From contig JBCFYV010000001.1 of the NCBI GenBank assembly GCA_039000515.1, forward strand, positions 18,081,928 through 18,145,927: a DNA stretch of 64,000 nucleotides, read 5' to 3'. The DNA comes from Timema cristinae (lineage: Eukaryota; Arthropoda; Insecta; Phasmatodea; Timematidae). The stretch's first letter is position 1. Every line of letters starts with the position of its first letter. The notes below the pieces were generated by a model. The model was given only the letters and a program-made list of their open reading frames with translations, did no database searches and had not been told where the DNA came from. The position numbers and the translations under genes were made by a program. Below are positions 54,861 through 64,000 of this stretch, piece after piece.

Positions 54861-54909
54861 GGTAGTTTCATTATTACTAAAATACTTACTCGTGAACTTT
54901 AAGATCTAC

Positions 54910-55010
54910 ACCAGTGGTCACACTGTCTAAAGTTGTTGACTCGTAGAGAAGTTTTCCAGTTATCTAAAATATATACAGTTCGAATCTCAACCGGGTGCAA
55001 TGTCTAGTAG
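54910..55010 (+). mobile_element. SINE type Ib, head only
   Basis: CACCAGTGGTCACACTGTCT and CAGTTCGAATCTCAACCGGG. Confidence 0.5.
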
Positions 55011-57215
55011 TTCAACAGATGTTATTAATCTCTTTGGTTTTCGTCTCATATTTCCACTAATGTTGGTGCATTTCATGATAAATATTCCGCCTCATCTTAA
55101 CATCTTGAGTTAAACTTTTAAATAACTGTTTTGTTAAAAAGTTGTCATGGCAAGAGTAAGCATTAATATTTAAAAGTGCATTTACATGAAAACACGTTTA
55201 GTTTTCCTATTTTTTTTTTAAAGAGTCTCAAGAAAAATTAAAAGATATTAGCACTAGGCACTCTATTTATTTATATTATTATAATCTAATCCCACCTGAT
55301 TTCTTGCCTCCGTTAAGGCGGCCGCCTTAGTCAGACAGAAAGTATCTATCACTGTCAGACCACACGGCTTAAATTACGATGGTTGGTCTCGTTTTCTGGA
55401 AATGCTTCTCGCTTTAATTCTGGCTAAGCTTCTACTCCCTTTTTCTACTCATCTACGATTACCTCTTGACATGTTAACAAAAATGAGGGGAAATAAAACT
55501 ACGATACTTGTTATCTCAAAGTAAAGAAGAAAGCTCGCTGCTAGCTCTCAAATATCTTCAAATTTTCTGTTGTGAGCCTATCAAAAAACGACTGTATTTG
55601 CAGAGGAAGGCTGGATCTGGAACCCTTTTTCGTAAATTTTAGTCTCATAGTTTCAAAAGTATGATTAAAATGTCTCAAACATAAGCTAATGTCACACATT
55701 CAAACATTTTTTCTCTATATAAAACTCTAACTTTAGGAATGGTAAGGGAAAAGAGCTCTGTGGGTATCTTTCAAACTTAATTTGAAATTATTTTGAAATA
55801 ACACATCATAGAATTAAATATTTCGTTATAGTTGGATGTCTGTTTGTCATTTTCCCGCTTAAATGAGCAGCCCCCTTAAGGTAAAACTAATTGACCACTA
55901 GAATTATAATTAAAGCTTATTTTTAAGGGTCTCTTGGGATTTCCTTGTCCATATATGGGAGCATATGATTTATTATTGTAGTATAGAGTGTATACATTTA
56001 AATTGAAATACTAATTTTTACTAACAATTTAATTACCATTACATATTTGGAAAGTTCAATGTTTAAGGTGATATATTCGCTAAAATAACCTTTAACTTGA
56101 ATAGATAAACCAATAAGTTAGATTTAGTCAAAGAAAACGAGTTGATAATTTTAATTTTTAAATACTAGTTTGAGAGCTAATGAATCTTCTGTCTTTCATA
56201 AAAGGAATATTTTAAAAATTAAAACAGTTTTCTCAAATACTTTACTTGCTACAAATGTAGTAATAAATTTATAGGAAATCACTTGTAGATATCTCTGAAT
56301 TATTAATTTTATATCCAGGGCAAACTAAGTTATAAAATAGAGTTAGACACATATATAGTTATATAGATATAAATGTTATAAAAAACTGTATTAATGGCTA
56401 TGTATGCTAGATACATGCTATGTGCATTATTATCAAATATAAATTATTGATTTTATAATGTGAACTGTGTACCGTAATTTCATTCTAAGCAGTAAAAATA
56501 TAATTTATGTATATATAATAAAGTCTTACATATAATTGTTTTTAAAGTGTTAATTTTTTTCAAAAGTAATCCTATATATTATTTCTGTTGTCAACATCCC
56601 TTTTTCTCAAATAATACAAACCCTACAACAATCCATAAGTTATCAGTGGATAGCAATGTTACAGACTTCTGACATAACATACTCATTTTGCGTTCAAATA
56701 CATTGATTGTTTGTTTGAAATTTAAGTTAAAAGAAAATTGATGATGGCATTCTGACATCAAATATTTTACAAAGAGCTATTGTAAATACGTTCACAATAA
56801 TAAATTCTCTTTACTAATTTGTGTATACACTTCGCTGAGTATTTAATTTCAACAACCCAACAAAAGACTAAATATTTTTTGGGGGGGGAGGGGGAGGTAG
56901 GAGGGGAAGGTTGATTGTGCAAAAGATTAATAAGGGTTTATTGGTATATGTATATTTATCAAGTGTGTGCAATATTTTATAAAAGCTATTTATCTATTTT
57001 TTTGTAAAGATTTGTGTATACATATTTATAAAATTATATTTTCTAAAGTGTTATTTTCATAAAGTATTACCTATAATTGTATAGTCAAATATTAATTAAA
57101 AATGGATATATACAATTTTTTATACTCTTATGTATATTTTTTGTCAATATCTAGATTATTATACTTTATATTTAAAAGTGCCATATGCATTTTTTTTTAA
57201 GTATTATGAATATTT
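55011..57215. other. No feature recognised
   Basis: AT-rich with a G-rich run at 56880-56910; 55290-55640 is less AT-rich but shows no motif. Confidence 0.55.
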
Positions 57216-57545
57216 GGTGACCTGGTGGTCTAGGGGTAAGGTGTCGTACTCCTGTGCTGGGGGTCCGGGGTTCAATCCTCGGTTTCAGCACAGATTAATC
57301 TGATTGCCAAACCCTTTCTTCACCTTTGACAAGTCATGTATTAATCACAACTTGTGAATATGTGGAATGCCAGGCCTCCGCCGTGGTTCAGATCCCACGT
57401 TTAACTGTAGATCCTCCATTTCATCTCACAATCACCCTACCATTACACATTAGCGTAAGTGCGTATAACCCGAACGGGTAGTAAGACGTGGTTCTAATAA
57501 TAATAATAGTAATAATAATAATAAGAAGAATAATAATAAGAATAA
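57216..57545 (+). mobile_element. SINE type II
   Basis: Complete head, long internal variant, tail followed by an AAT/AAG repeat run. No clear target duplication seen. Confidence 0.9.
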
Positions 57546-57604
57546 CGGTTGAAGTTACTATGCATAAAAAGTTAAATTTTACACAGCTATTCATAAAATT
57601 GAAA

Positions 57605-57695
57605 ATGGACACCTGGACACGGGAATTGAACCTGGGACGTTTTGCTTAATACGCGTTATTTGATAGCTGATTATTTCCACACGTCCGCCACAGAC
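57605..57695 (-). mobile_element. tRNA-like fragment
   Basis: ACACGGGAATTGAACCTGGG on the plus strand reads as a B box in reverse. Confidence 0.4.
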
Positions 57696-57847
57696 TCTGC
57701 CTTAAAATATGAGTGAATAATGGCCCTGGAAACGGGACCATTCCTCGATAACTCATTGTTTAGAGAGAACATTGGCGTATTAATCCAAAGGTCCTGGATT
57801 TTATTATTGTATCCAAGTGTCATTTTTCAATTTAAGATGGGTTGAAA

Positions 57848-58193
57848 GGGGACGCGAGAAATGGCCTTTGTTTTTACAGTTTTCTTAAAAAAACTTTTTT
57901 GACGAAAACAAATAAAATATTGGTCCAATAGAAACATATAATTTAGTTTTCCTCACATGATGACAGTTGTTGAATATCTGTCAAAGGTGTTCTGGAATTT
58001 AATGACAACTTTTTCTCTTCATTTAAATGTGTATCATCTAATACCTCTATGCTCATGACAGATATTCAACAACTGTTGATATCACTGTGTAAAGAAAATT
58101 AAATTATGTTTATAATGGAGCAATATTAGTTTAGTTTGGCCAAAATATTTTGCTACAAAAACTGAAGAAACAATGGCTATTTCTCGCGTCCTT
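57848..58193. mobile_element. Foldback element family F, copy 5 (most complete)
   Basis: Starts GGGGACGCGAGAAATGGCC and ends GGCTATTTCTCGCGTCC, so the whole ~346 bp element is one imperfect palindrome. Inner arms are as in the other copies. No open frame. Confidence 0.85.
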
Positions 58194-58747
58194 TCCATCC
58201 TACCTATAAACTATGATAATAGATCTGGCTCGCTATATCCGTAATTAACAAAAATAATGGCTTTACTATTTAATCCATCATAAACGTAGCTACTCAAGTT
58301 ATATATTATTTATTTTGTTGAAAAAATTAATTATGTTTTAGAAAAACTTGAAAAATATATACCTTAATTAGTGTTACTTTAAATACCACATTAGTATATA
58401 AATATTAGCGGTGATCACTTAAGCTGGTAACAAAATGATTTTTGCAAGATTTCTCTTATTAATTTACAAATATATTAAAATCAATCACCATCAACCATTT
58501 TACAAGGTTGATTTATCTTTCCATTTGTGATTTTTTTTTAAACTTCCTAAGACCATCTGCTCCCACTGAATGAAAATAACTTCTTCAAGGTAGGCACTCC
58601 AAAAGTCACGCTACCTAAGATATGATAGACCCTCTCCCAACGATTTTGTGATAACCACCGCCTCGTGACTTCGAGTTGGATAATTTCTCCTTCAGATTTT
58701 GAGAGATTAACCTTAGTCATGACGTTAGAGTATGGTTAACTGAGTAG

Positions 58748-58755
58748 TATAAATA
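58748..58755 (+). promoter_or_regulatory. TATA box of gene B
   Basis: TATAAATA, with a start site expected near 58778 (TTTTCAACAG). A strong donor CTC|GTAAGT lies at 58804, giving a 5'UTR exon of about 25 bases that would splice to the acceptor ending 59477. Confidence 0.65.
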
Positions 58756-58777
58756 GTAGGGTCTTGACCAAAGTTTT

Positions 58778-58803
58778 CAACAGATCTACAACAACAGATC
58801 CTC
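58778..58803 (+). other. Predicted noncoding first exon of gene B
   Basis: Bounded by the expected start about 30 bp below the TATA box and a consensus GTAAGT donor. The intron to the coding exon would be about 674 bp and contains a long AT hairpin. Confidence 0.5.
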
Positions 58804-58870
58804 GTAAGTAACCATCAGAATGAACAGTTTAAATTAGAGTATTGCCTAATATTCTACATATATATATATA

Positions 58871-58971
58871 AGGTAAAATATTTTTAAGGTTTTAAGGTTA
58901 ATATTAAAGCATATATATATATATATATGCTTTAATGTTAACCTTAAAACCTTAACAATATTTTTGTTCAA
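58871..58971. repeat. Long AT inverted repeat in gene B 5'UTR intron
   Basis: Arm TTAAGGTTTTAAGGTTAATA then TTAAAGC, TATA loop, and the matching GCTTTAATGTTAACCTTAAA ACCTTAA. One mismatch in the inner arms. Confidence 0.9.
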
Positions 58972-59486
58972 AAGATATTAATAGATTCATTTAAGGAGTG
59001 ATGGAACTGTATTGCTAGTCAAAGAAAATATTTAGATAAGTTTTTATAAAAAATAAACATTTTAGCCAAACCAAAGAAAATATTCATACAGTATATTCGT
59101 TTAGTTTAGTAGAGCTCTCTACAAACAGTCATCTAAACATTAATTAAAAAGTACCTGTCAAATGCCACTATAATCTTGATAATCCCAACGTTTCATGTTT
59201 ATCTAACAACTGTAGAAAATTAATCTAAACGTTTACACTGATTTTTTTTCTTTATTTCGGTGAAAAGTGTTATTTTCTCAAAGAACTGTAAAAATTCTGA
59301 CTTCATCTCTCATCTCTTTTATCACACCTTAATTCTAAGTATTACTCTTACATATAAGCACAGACCCTTAGTTATTTATATAATCCTATGTGGGTTTTAT
59401 AATAATAAAAACAACATTAATAATAATAATAATAATAATAAATACGAAGATTGAAATACTATTTTGGTTTCTTTCAGACATCAATC

Positions 59487-59579
59487 ATGAAGTTCCTCTT
59501 GGTCTTATCAGCCTTGTTGGCAGTAGGGTTTGCCATCCCTATCTCAGAACAGGTTCTTGAGGATTGGTCGGTCTACAAG
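59487..59579 (+). CDS. Gene B coding exon 1: signal peptide
   Basis: 31 codons, [16 protein letters not shown] leader then the pro-region start ending DWSVYK; donor AAG|GTATCT. The acceptor TTTCAG ending 59477 lies ten bases before the ATG, so translation starts in the second exon of the transcript. Confidence 0.92.
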
Positions 59580-62500
59580 GTATCTATTTTAGTTCATAAG
59601 CTTAACTCAGTCTGCAAAGATTCTTTATTGCAAGCATTGGCTCAAAGCACCTTATGTACCTTATACGGAAATAATATCTTCAGTTTAGTAATAATTTATT
59701 ACCAATAAAAACTGTTATTAAGCAATTCCAATAACACTTTCTGGTTTTGTAGATCATATAGTTTGGTGAATGAATATGTGGTAAATTTTGCTGGCTGTCA
59801 CCTATAATCCTGCCATAAATATACTCTAGATACATTAGGCAACTACTCATGCGTTAGGTTTTCACCTAATGAAAATCTCTTGGTTATGAAATATAATTAA
59901 CACAACAATTTTATTTAATTAGCTAAGCTTTTTAAATGTAATGAAATACCTATTTGCTAGTTCATAAGAAATATTTAAGTATTATAGTAATATTGACAAA
60001 TGTTATAACTTATTTTCCTCACAGTTGAAAACTTTAGAAACTATCTTCATTTGAAATAACATGTATATTTAATGAAGTCCAAAAAAATCAAACACTGCTT
60101 ATAAGACACAATAACTTGTAACATATAATAATATATAAATAAAAACATATCCAATGTAAACAAAGTAATAAAAATTACAACAGCTATCAAACTTATAAAC
60201 AGCTTGTTCAAATATGTATTAAAATGACAGTCATGGAAATCCAACATTTCAACTTGCACAATCCATCAGCATAAAAATTTGACCTTACCAATAATCACGT
60301 TGATTAGGATACTGATAAATCTAACCAGCCAACGATCTACACATTATTATTAGACTACATTAATCTAATTAGTAGAGCATAAAATGAACGGGTAGTAAGA
60401 AGGGTAGCTAATAAAATAAAAAGCTAATGATGCATAATGAATTTGGATATATCAATTTTGGAACATTTATACTGTAAGCTGAAAGCTCTGGGTTTGATTA
60501 TTGTATTCACTTGTCATTTTTATACATATTTTATTTTTTAATACATCCTTATTAATGACATATGATATTTTATAAATCAATGTTGAGAAAATAAACCATA
60601 GTTATCCTAGATCACTATGAGAATTTCTGTAATTATTGTTCTTATTTTCAGACCGCTCATGGCAAAGTCTACAGTACAGCCGAAGACGAAGCTCGTCTCA
60701 ACACGTTCCTCAAGAGTAAGACATTGGTTGAGGAACACAACGCTTTGTACGAACAGGGCAAGACAACCTACACAATGGCCCTCAACAAGTTCGCAGACAT
60801 GGTAAATAAAACACAACTATATATTATGATTATTAAAAATCTTTCAGTGCCACTTTTAGGACGTCAATCGATCCCTCATTTGATCTGAATTTCTTATTAT
60901 TCGAAATACGGGGAGATTGGTAGACCTCTGAGTCTAGACTTTAAATACCTCAATTAATTTCCTATGCAAACTGATGGTCACATGGTCTAAGGCACCAGGA
61001 TCACAATAAACTAGATTCTAGACACGGAGAGGTAAGTGTTAGAATCCTCTCTGAGTTTTCATATGATGACTTTTCCTTAAAGATTCCTCACTTAACTCTC
61101 CAAGATAAAAGATTACTATTTATTTAAAATTCTAGCATTCTCTTTCTGACTCGTTTGAGTAGTTAAATGTTGATATCCCTGATGAATATAAATACGATAG
61201 TGAAAAATACCACAGTGAAAATACATTATTTTAATATAGTATCGATTGATCCCAAAAATTGTATGATCAACTTTGTTGCCGATAATCTAAGTTGAATTTC
61301 TTTACTATTCCGAGGCTGATATTTCCGTGTGAAGATTTTACGTCCTTCTAGTTAAACAATTAGTTAATATAACTTAACCTAATCGTATTATCACGAGTGT
61401 ACACCAATCAGTAATTCCTCAGAGAAATGCTGATAAAACCACTTTTCACGTTCAATATCTAGGACATTAAGATAACAAATAAATGAACGATTTATACCTA
61501 CCAAGTTACTTGAAAAGTCATTGTCATGGGTCCAGATATGCACACTCGAATGAAGCAGAGGACTTAATATATTTTTTTAAATATTTTATATAAGCACTGC
61601 ACTATTATTATTATTCCGATTATTATTAAGTGCTCTCTCTTTAAACAGGTCCGTTTCTTTTTTTCACTGAACTTAGACCATTATTGCACCCTGTATTCTT
61701 CCTCCTTCAGATCCCAACGTTTTTTTATTTCCTTCAATCTAACCAATATTTGAATCACCCTCCTTTCTGAACTCCTCTTTTCTTCAACCTTGCCTCCTAT
61801 GATATCGTGCAGAAGACAGCTCCTCCTAAGGTTGTGTGCGATCCAGTTTGTTTTGCACCACTCTTCTTAGAATCTCTAAGTTTGTCTCCCGGTCTGTCCA
61901 TTTAATTTTATCAAGTCTTCTCCAGCATAACATTTCAGAGCTCTCCAAGTATTTCTATAATGTACTACTACTTTTTAAAAGTAATATTTACTAGGCCCAT
62001 TATTTACGATATTTCTGATTTAAGTAAAATATCCAGGTTACTTTAGTAAAGTATTGACTGGTAAACCTAATGGTAAAAGACTAGTGGGAAAACATTGACA
62101 TAGATGAGAAGATAACATTATATAGTACCGTAAAGAAAGTAGAACTAAGTAGTAATATGTTAATGCACCAATAAGTTAACCTTCCATTTTATCCCAAGTC
62201 ATCAATATATGAGGTAGGCTTGATCCACATCACACCGAAAAACAGAGTCTCCTGTACGATATTGATGTTTGTCCAATGTTTCAGACTCCGGAGGAGCGTC
62301 GCGCTTACCGCGGTGGCAGCATTAAGCTGCAAACCAGCCTTCCCAGGTCCAAACATGTCAGCAGTAACCTGACAGCTTACGCCAGCATAGATTGGAGGAA
62401 CTACGGATACGTGACTCCCGTGAAGAACCAGGGAGGCTGTGGATCTTGTTGGGCTTTTGCCACGGTAAGGGCTTATTGTGTGGAACTTGGAGGTTTATAT

Positions 62501-63154
62501 GGAACAAAGGGTTATTGCCGAGTCTTTGAGCCATATGTGTATTTAGGGTATATAATTATGTCATACTGGTTCTTGCTAGACCTTTGCCAAAATGAGAAAT
62601 TACATAGGTCTTTAGAGATACTATGATACACCAGTTCTTGGTGAGCCTTTGCTAGTGTGAGAATTGTTAAGAGTCTTTAGACGCAGTATGGCATATCAGG
62701 TCTTGCTAGACATTTGCCACTGTAAATACATGTTGACCATGTAATTCGAGGGTTGACGTAAAATAAAACCTTTTGACAAGGGTGGTTTATCAAACTCCTG
62801 ATCCTAAGCAGATGTGATGCGAAAGCTTGGTGTGGTTTCAAATAATTCTTTTTTAAAGTCACTTTAATTGCGGTGCTGGTCAATTGCATCAAGCGTTAGA
62901 GAATACAAATGAACAAGTCTCACTAGAGGGAGGACCAATTCCACGCTAACCTCTTTGTTCTCCCCCTCTCACAGACTGGAGCTCTTGAAGGACAACATTT
63001 TAAGGCCACTGGTCAACTTGTGTCCCTGAGTGAGCAGCAGTTGGTGGACTGTTCAGGAATGAACTGTAACGGAGGATGGATGGACACTGCTTACAACTAC
63101 ATCAAGAATAACGGTGGGATTGAGAGAGAGGACCAGTACCCTTACACCGCTCAG
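59487..63154 (+). CDS. Cathepsin L-like cysteine protease, gene B (partial, runs off the window)
   Basis: Second papain-family (C1A) precursor, same strand as gene A. Coding exons: 59487-59579, 60652-60801, 62285-62464, 62975-63154 (31, 50, 60 and 60 codons, all phase 0, GT-AG). Seen: signal peptide (residues 1-16), I29 pro-region with an ERFNIN pattern in which Ser replaces the first Asn, ending ALNKFADM; an N-glycosylation sequon NLT just before the mature end; [23 protein letters not shown] with oxyanion Gln130 and nucleophile Cys136; then [21 protein letters not shown] and YPYTAQ. The loop between DCS and CNGG is only four residues between the two Cys, about half the cathepsin L length. 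The His and Asn exons must lie beyond 64000. The last exon-intron junction here is amplified in a 74-bp tandem repeat. Likely a digestive or lysosomal endopeptidase and a tandem paralogue of gene A. Confidence 0.93.
60365..60420 (+). mobile_element. SINE tail fragment in gene B intron
   Basis: AATGAACGGGTAGTAAGAAG and GCTAATAAAATAAA only. Confidence 0.5.
60652..60801 (+). CDS. Gene B coding exon 2: I29 pro-domain
   Basis: 50 codons from THGK-type start (TAHGKVYS) through the ERFNIN helix to NKFADM. Acceptor TTTTCAG, donor ATG|GTAAAT. Confidence 0.93.
60971..61215 (+). mobile_element. SINE type Ib, decayed, in gene B intron
   Basis: GATGGTCACATGGTCTAAGG head; weak body; no clean tail. Confidence 0.55.
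61640..61930 (-). mobile_element. LINE reverse transcriptase relic (antisense), in gene B intron
   Basis: Resembles the 53451-53760 relic along its length (shared CTGAACTCCTCTT, ATGATATCGTGCAGAAG, ATCCAGTTTG). Decayed, inside the intron before the catalytic Cys exon. Confidence 0.5.
62285..62464 (+). CDS. Gene B coding exon 3: catalytic Cys exon
   Basis: 60 codons. Basic pro-region end, NLT sequon, mature start near YASIDW, and [14 protein letters not shown]. Acceptor TTTCAG, donor ACG|GTAAGG. Confidence 0.94.
62975..63154 (+). CDS. Gene B coding exon 4: CNGG exon
   Basis: 60 codons: [46 protein letters not shown] and YPYTAQ. Acceptor CTCACAG; donor CAG|GTGAGT at 63155, the first of five copies of this donor. 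Confidence 0.93.
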
Positions 63155-63476
63155 GTGAGTAAGAGGCCCACCTTAGGATGAATAACGGCGGGATTGAGAG
63201 AGAGGACCAGTACCCTTACACCGCTCAGGTGAGTACGAGGCCCACCTTAGGATGAATAACGGTGGGATTGAGAGAGAGGACCAGTTCCCTTACACTGCTC
63301 AGGTGAGTACGAGGCCCACCTTAGGATGAATAACGGTGGGATTGAGAGAGAGGACCAGTACCCTTACACCGCTCAGGTGAGTAAGAGGCCCACCTTAGGA
63401 TGAATAACGGTGGGATTGAGAGAGAGGACCAGTACCCTTACACCGCTCAGGTGAGTACGAGGCCCACCTTAGGATG
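63107..63476 (+). repeat. 74-bp tandem repeat, five units, spanning the exon 4 donor of gene B
   Basis: Units begin at 63107, 63181, 63255, 63329 and 63403. Each holds the last 48 bases of exon 4 (NNGGIERED to TAQ), the GTGAGT donor and the first 20 bases of intron. Unit 1 is the genuine exon end. Units differ by a few substitutions (for example AGTAAG/AGTACG, TACC/TTCC), so they are not simple copy errors. Reading through donor 1 meets a TGA after eight codons, so only donor 1 keeps the protein intact. Confidence 0.95.
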
Positions 63477-64000
63477 ATAGGTGGACCTCTAGTGAAATAT
63501 CTCTCTGAGTTACTTTGAGATAAAGATTTAGGTTATTTATTAAGACTGTAGAACCTTAGATGCCTCATATAGAATGTAAATCTTTGGTTCCTTAATTTAG
63601 AATGTAGAATTATATAGATTTAAGATAGATGCATTCATTAGTTGAAGTAATGACTATCAATAACCAATGGAGGAGGCTGAAATTAGCCAACACTGAATAT
63701 CTACTATCTCATTATACTAGGAGGTTCGAATAGTGATATCATCGGTTAATTCAGACTTACATAATACAATTTTAGAGTCCATCTCACCACATAGATAGCA
63801 CCTAGCTAAGGTAGGTAATATAACTCGAACCAGACGTCGCATTGTGGCGTAGTTTTAGTTTTCTGTTTTGGAAAGAGTGGGATTGAGAGCGATGAAATAA
63901 TCTCACCGCATTAAAATTATTATTTTAAAATAAAAGCCATTAATATTAAACTGATATAAATGTCACAGTTTTCAAGTGAATATATGTATATAGGTTTAAT
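63477..64000. other. Gene B intron to window end
   Basis: No further cathepsin exon before 64000. Confidence 0.6.

Noticed and set aside
63181..63476. Extra exons of gene B encoding NNGGIERED repeatedly
   Set aside because: The copies have no splice acceptor in front and the intervening bases contain a stop; they are repeat units, not exons.

Overview
This is a eukaryotic window of AT-rich, repeat-dense, intron-containing DNA, almost certainly from an arthropod and probably an insect. The evidence is two cathepsin L-like digestive-type cysteine protease genes with short phase-0 exons, a gustatory-receptor-like exon of the insect chemoreceptor class, C-terminal relics of the LINE reverse transcriptase that is common in insect genomes, and about 45 tRNA-derived SINE copies. 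The order and species cannot be fixed from sequence alone. No bacterial-type operon, CRISPR array or viral genome was seen.

Layout. 1-29 kb is gene-poor and carries SINEs, several foldback (MITE-like) elements, two copies of a 470-490 bp retroelement-like repeat, LINE relics and microsatellites. At 29.2-30.7 kb, on the minus strand, lies one large exon of a gustatory receptor. It has a one-base frameshift, and its 3' splice donor runs directly into a 43-bp minisatellite. At 33.2-34.3 kb a LINE C-terminus has expanded internally into about 16 copies of a 46-bp repeat. From 39.3 to 44.3 kb is cathepsin gene A (+), complete from signal peptide to stop but missing one base at the catalytic KNSWG motif. 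From 58.7 kb to beyond the window end is cathepsin gene B (+). Its exons run through the GG-W-M-D segment; the His/Asn half lies outside the window. A 74-bp tandem repeat has amplified the last exon-intron junction five times. Between A and B are more SINEs, the third retroelement copy, two more foldback elements, AT/AC/TATG microsatellites and a small CpG-rich patch.

How the genes relate. A and B are head-to-tail paralogues. Both have a 31-codon signal-peptide exon ending in phase 0, a splice acceptor 10-11 bases before the ATG (so a 5'UTR intron), and matching pro-region, active-site-Cys and C-N-G-G exon breaks. They look like part of a tandem cathepsin L cluster that continues to the right. 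Both have a TATA box.

The most unusual signals are: (i) tandem repeats that start at, or span, 5' splice sites in two unrelated genes; (ii) a minisatellite built from the end of a LINE ORF; (iii) two SINE families with different tRNA heads and bodies but the same 3' tail; (iv) a foldback element family with strongly conserved inner arms; (v) one-base lesions in both coding loci and a duplicated block whose copies differ mainly by one-base run-length changes, which together make residual homopolymer error a serious alternative to pseudogenisation. I found no clear new multi-gene system.
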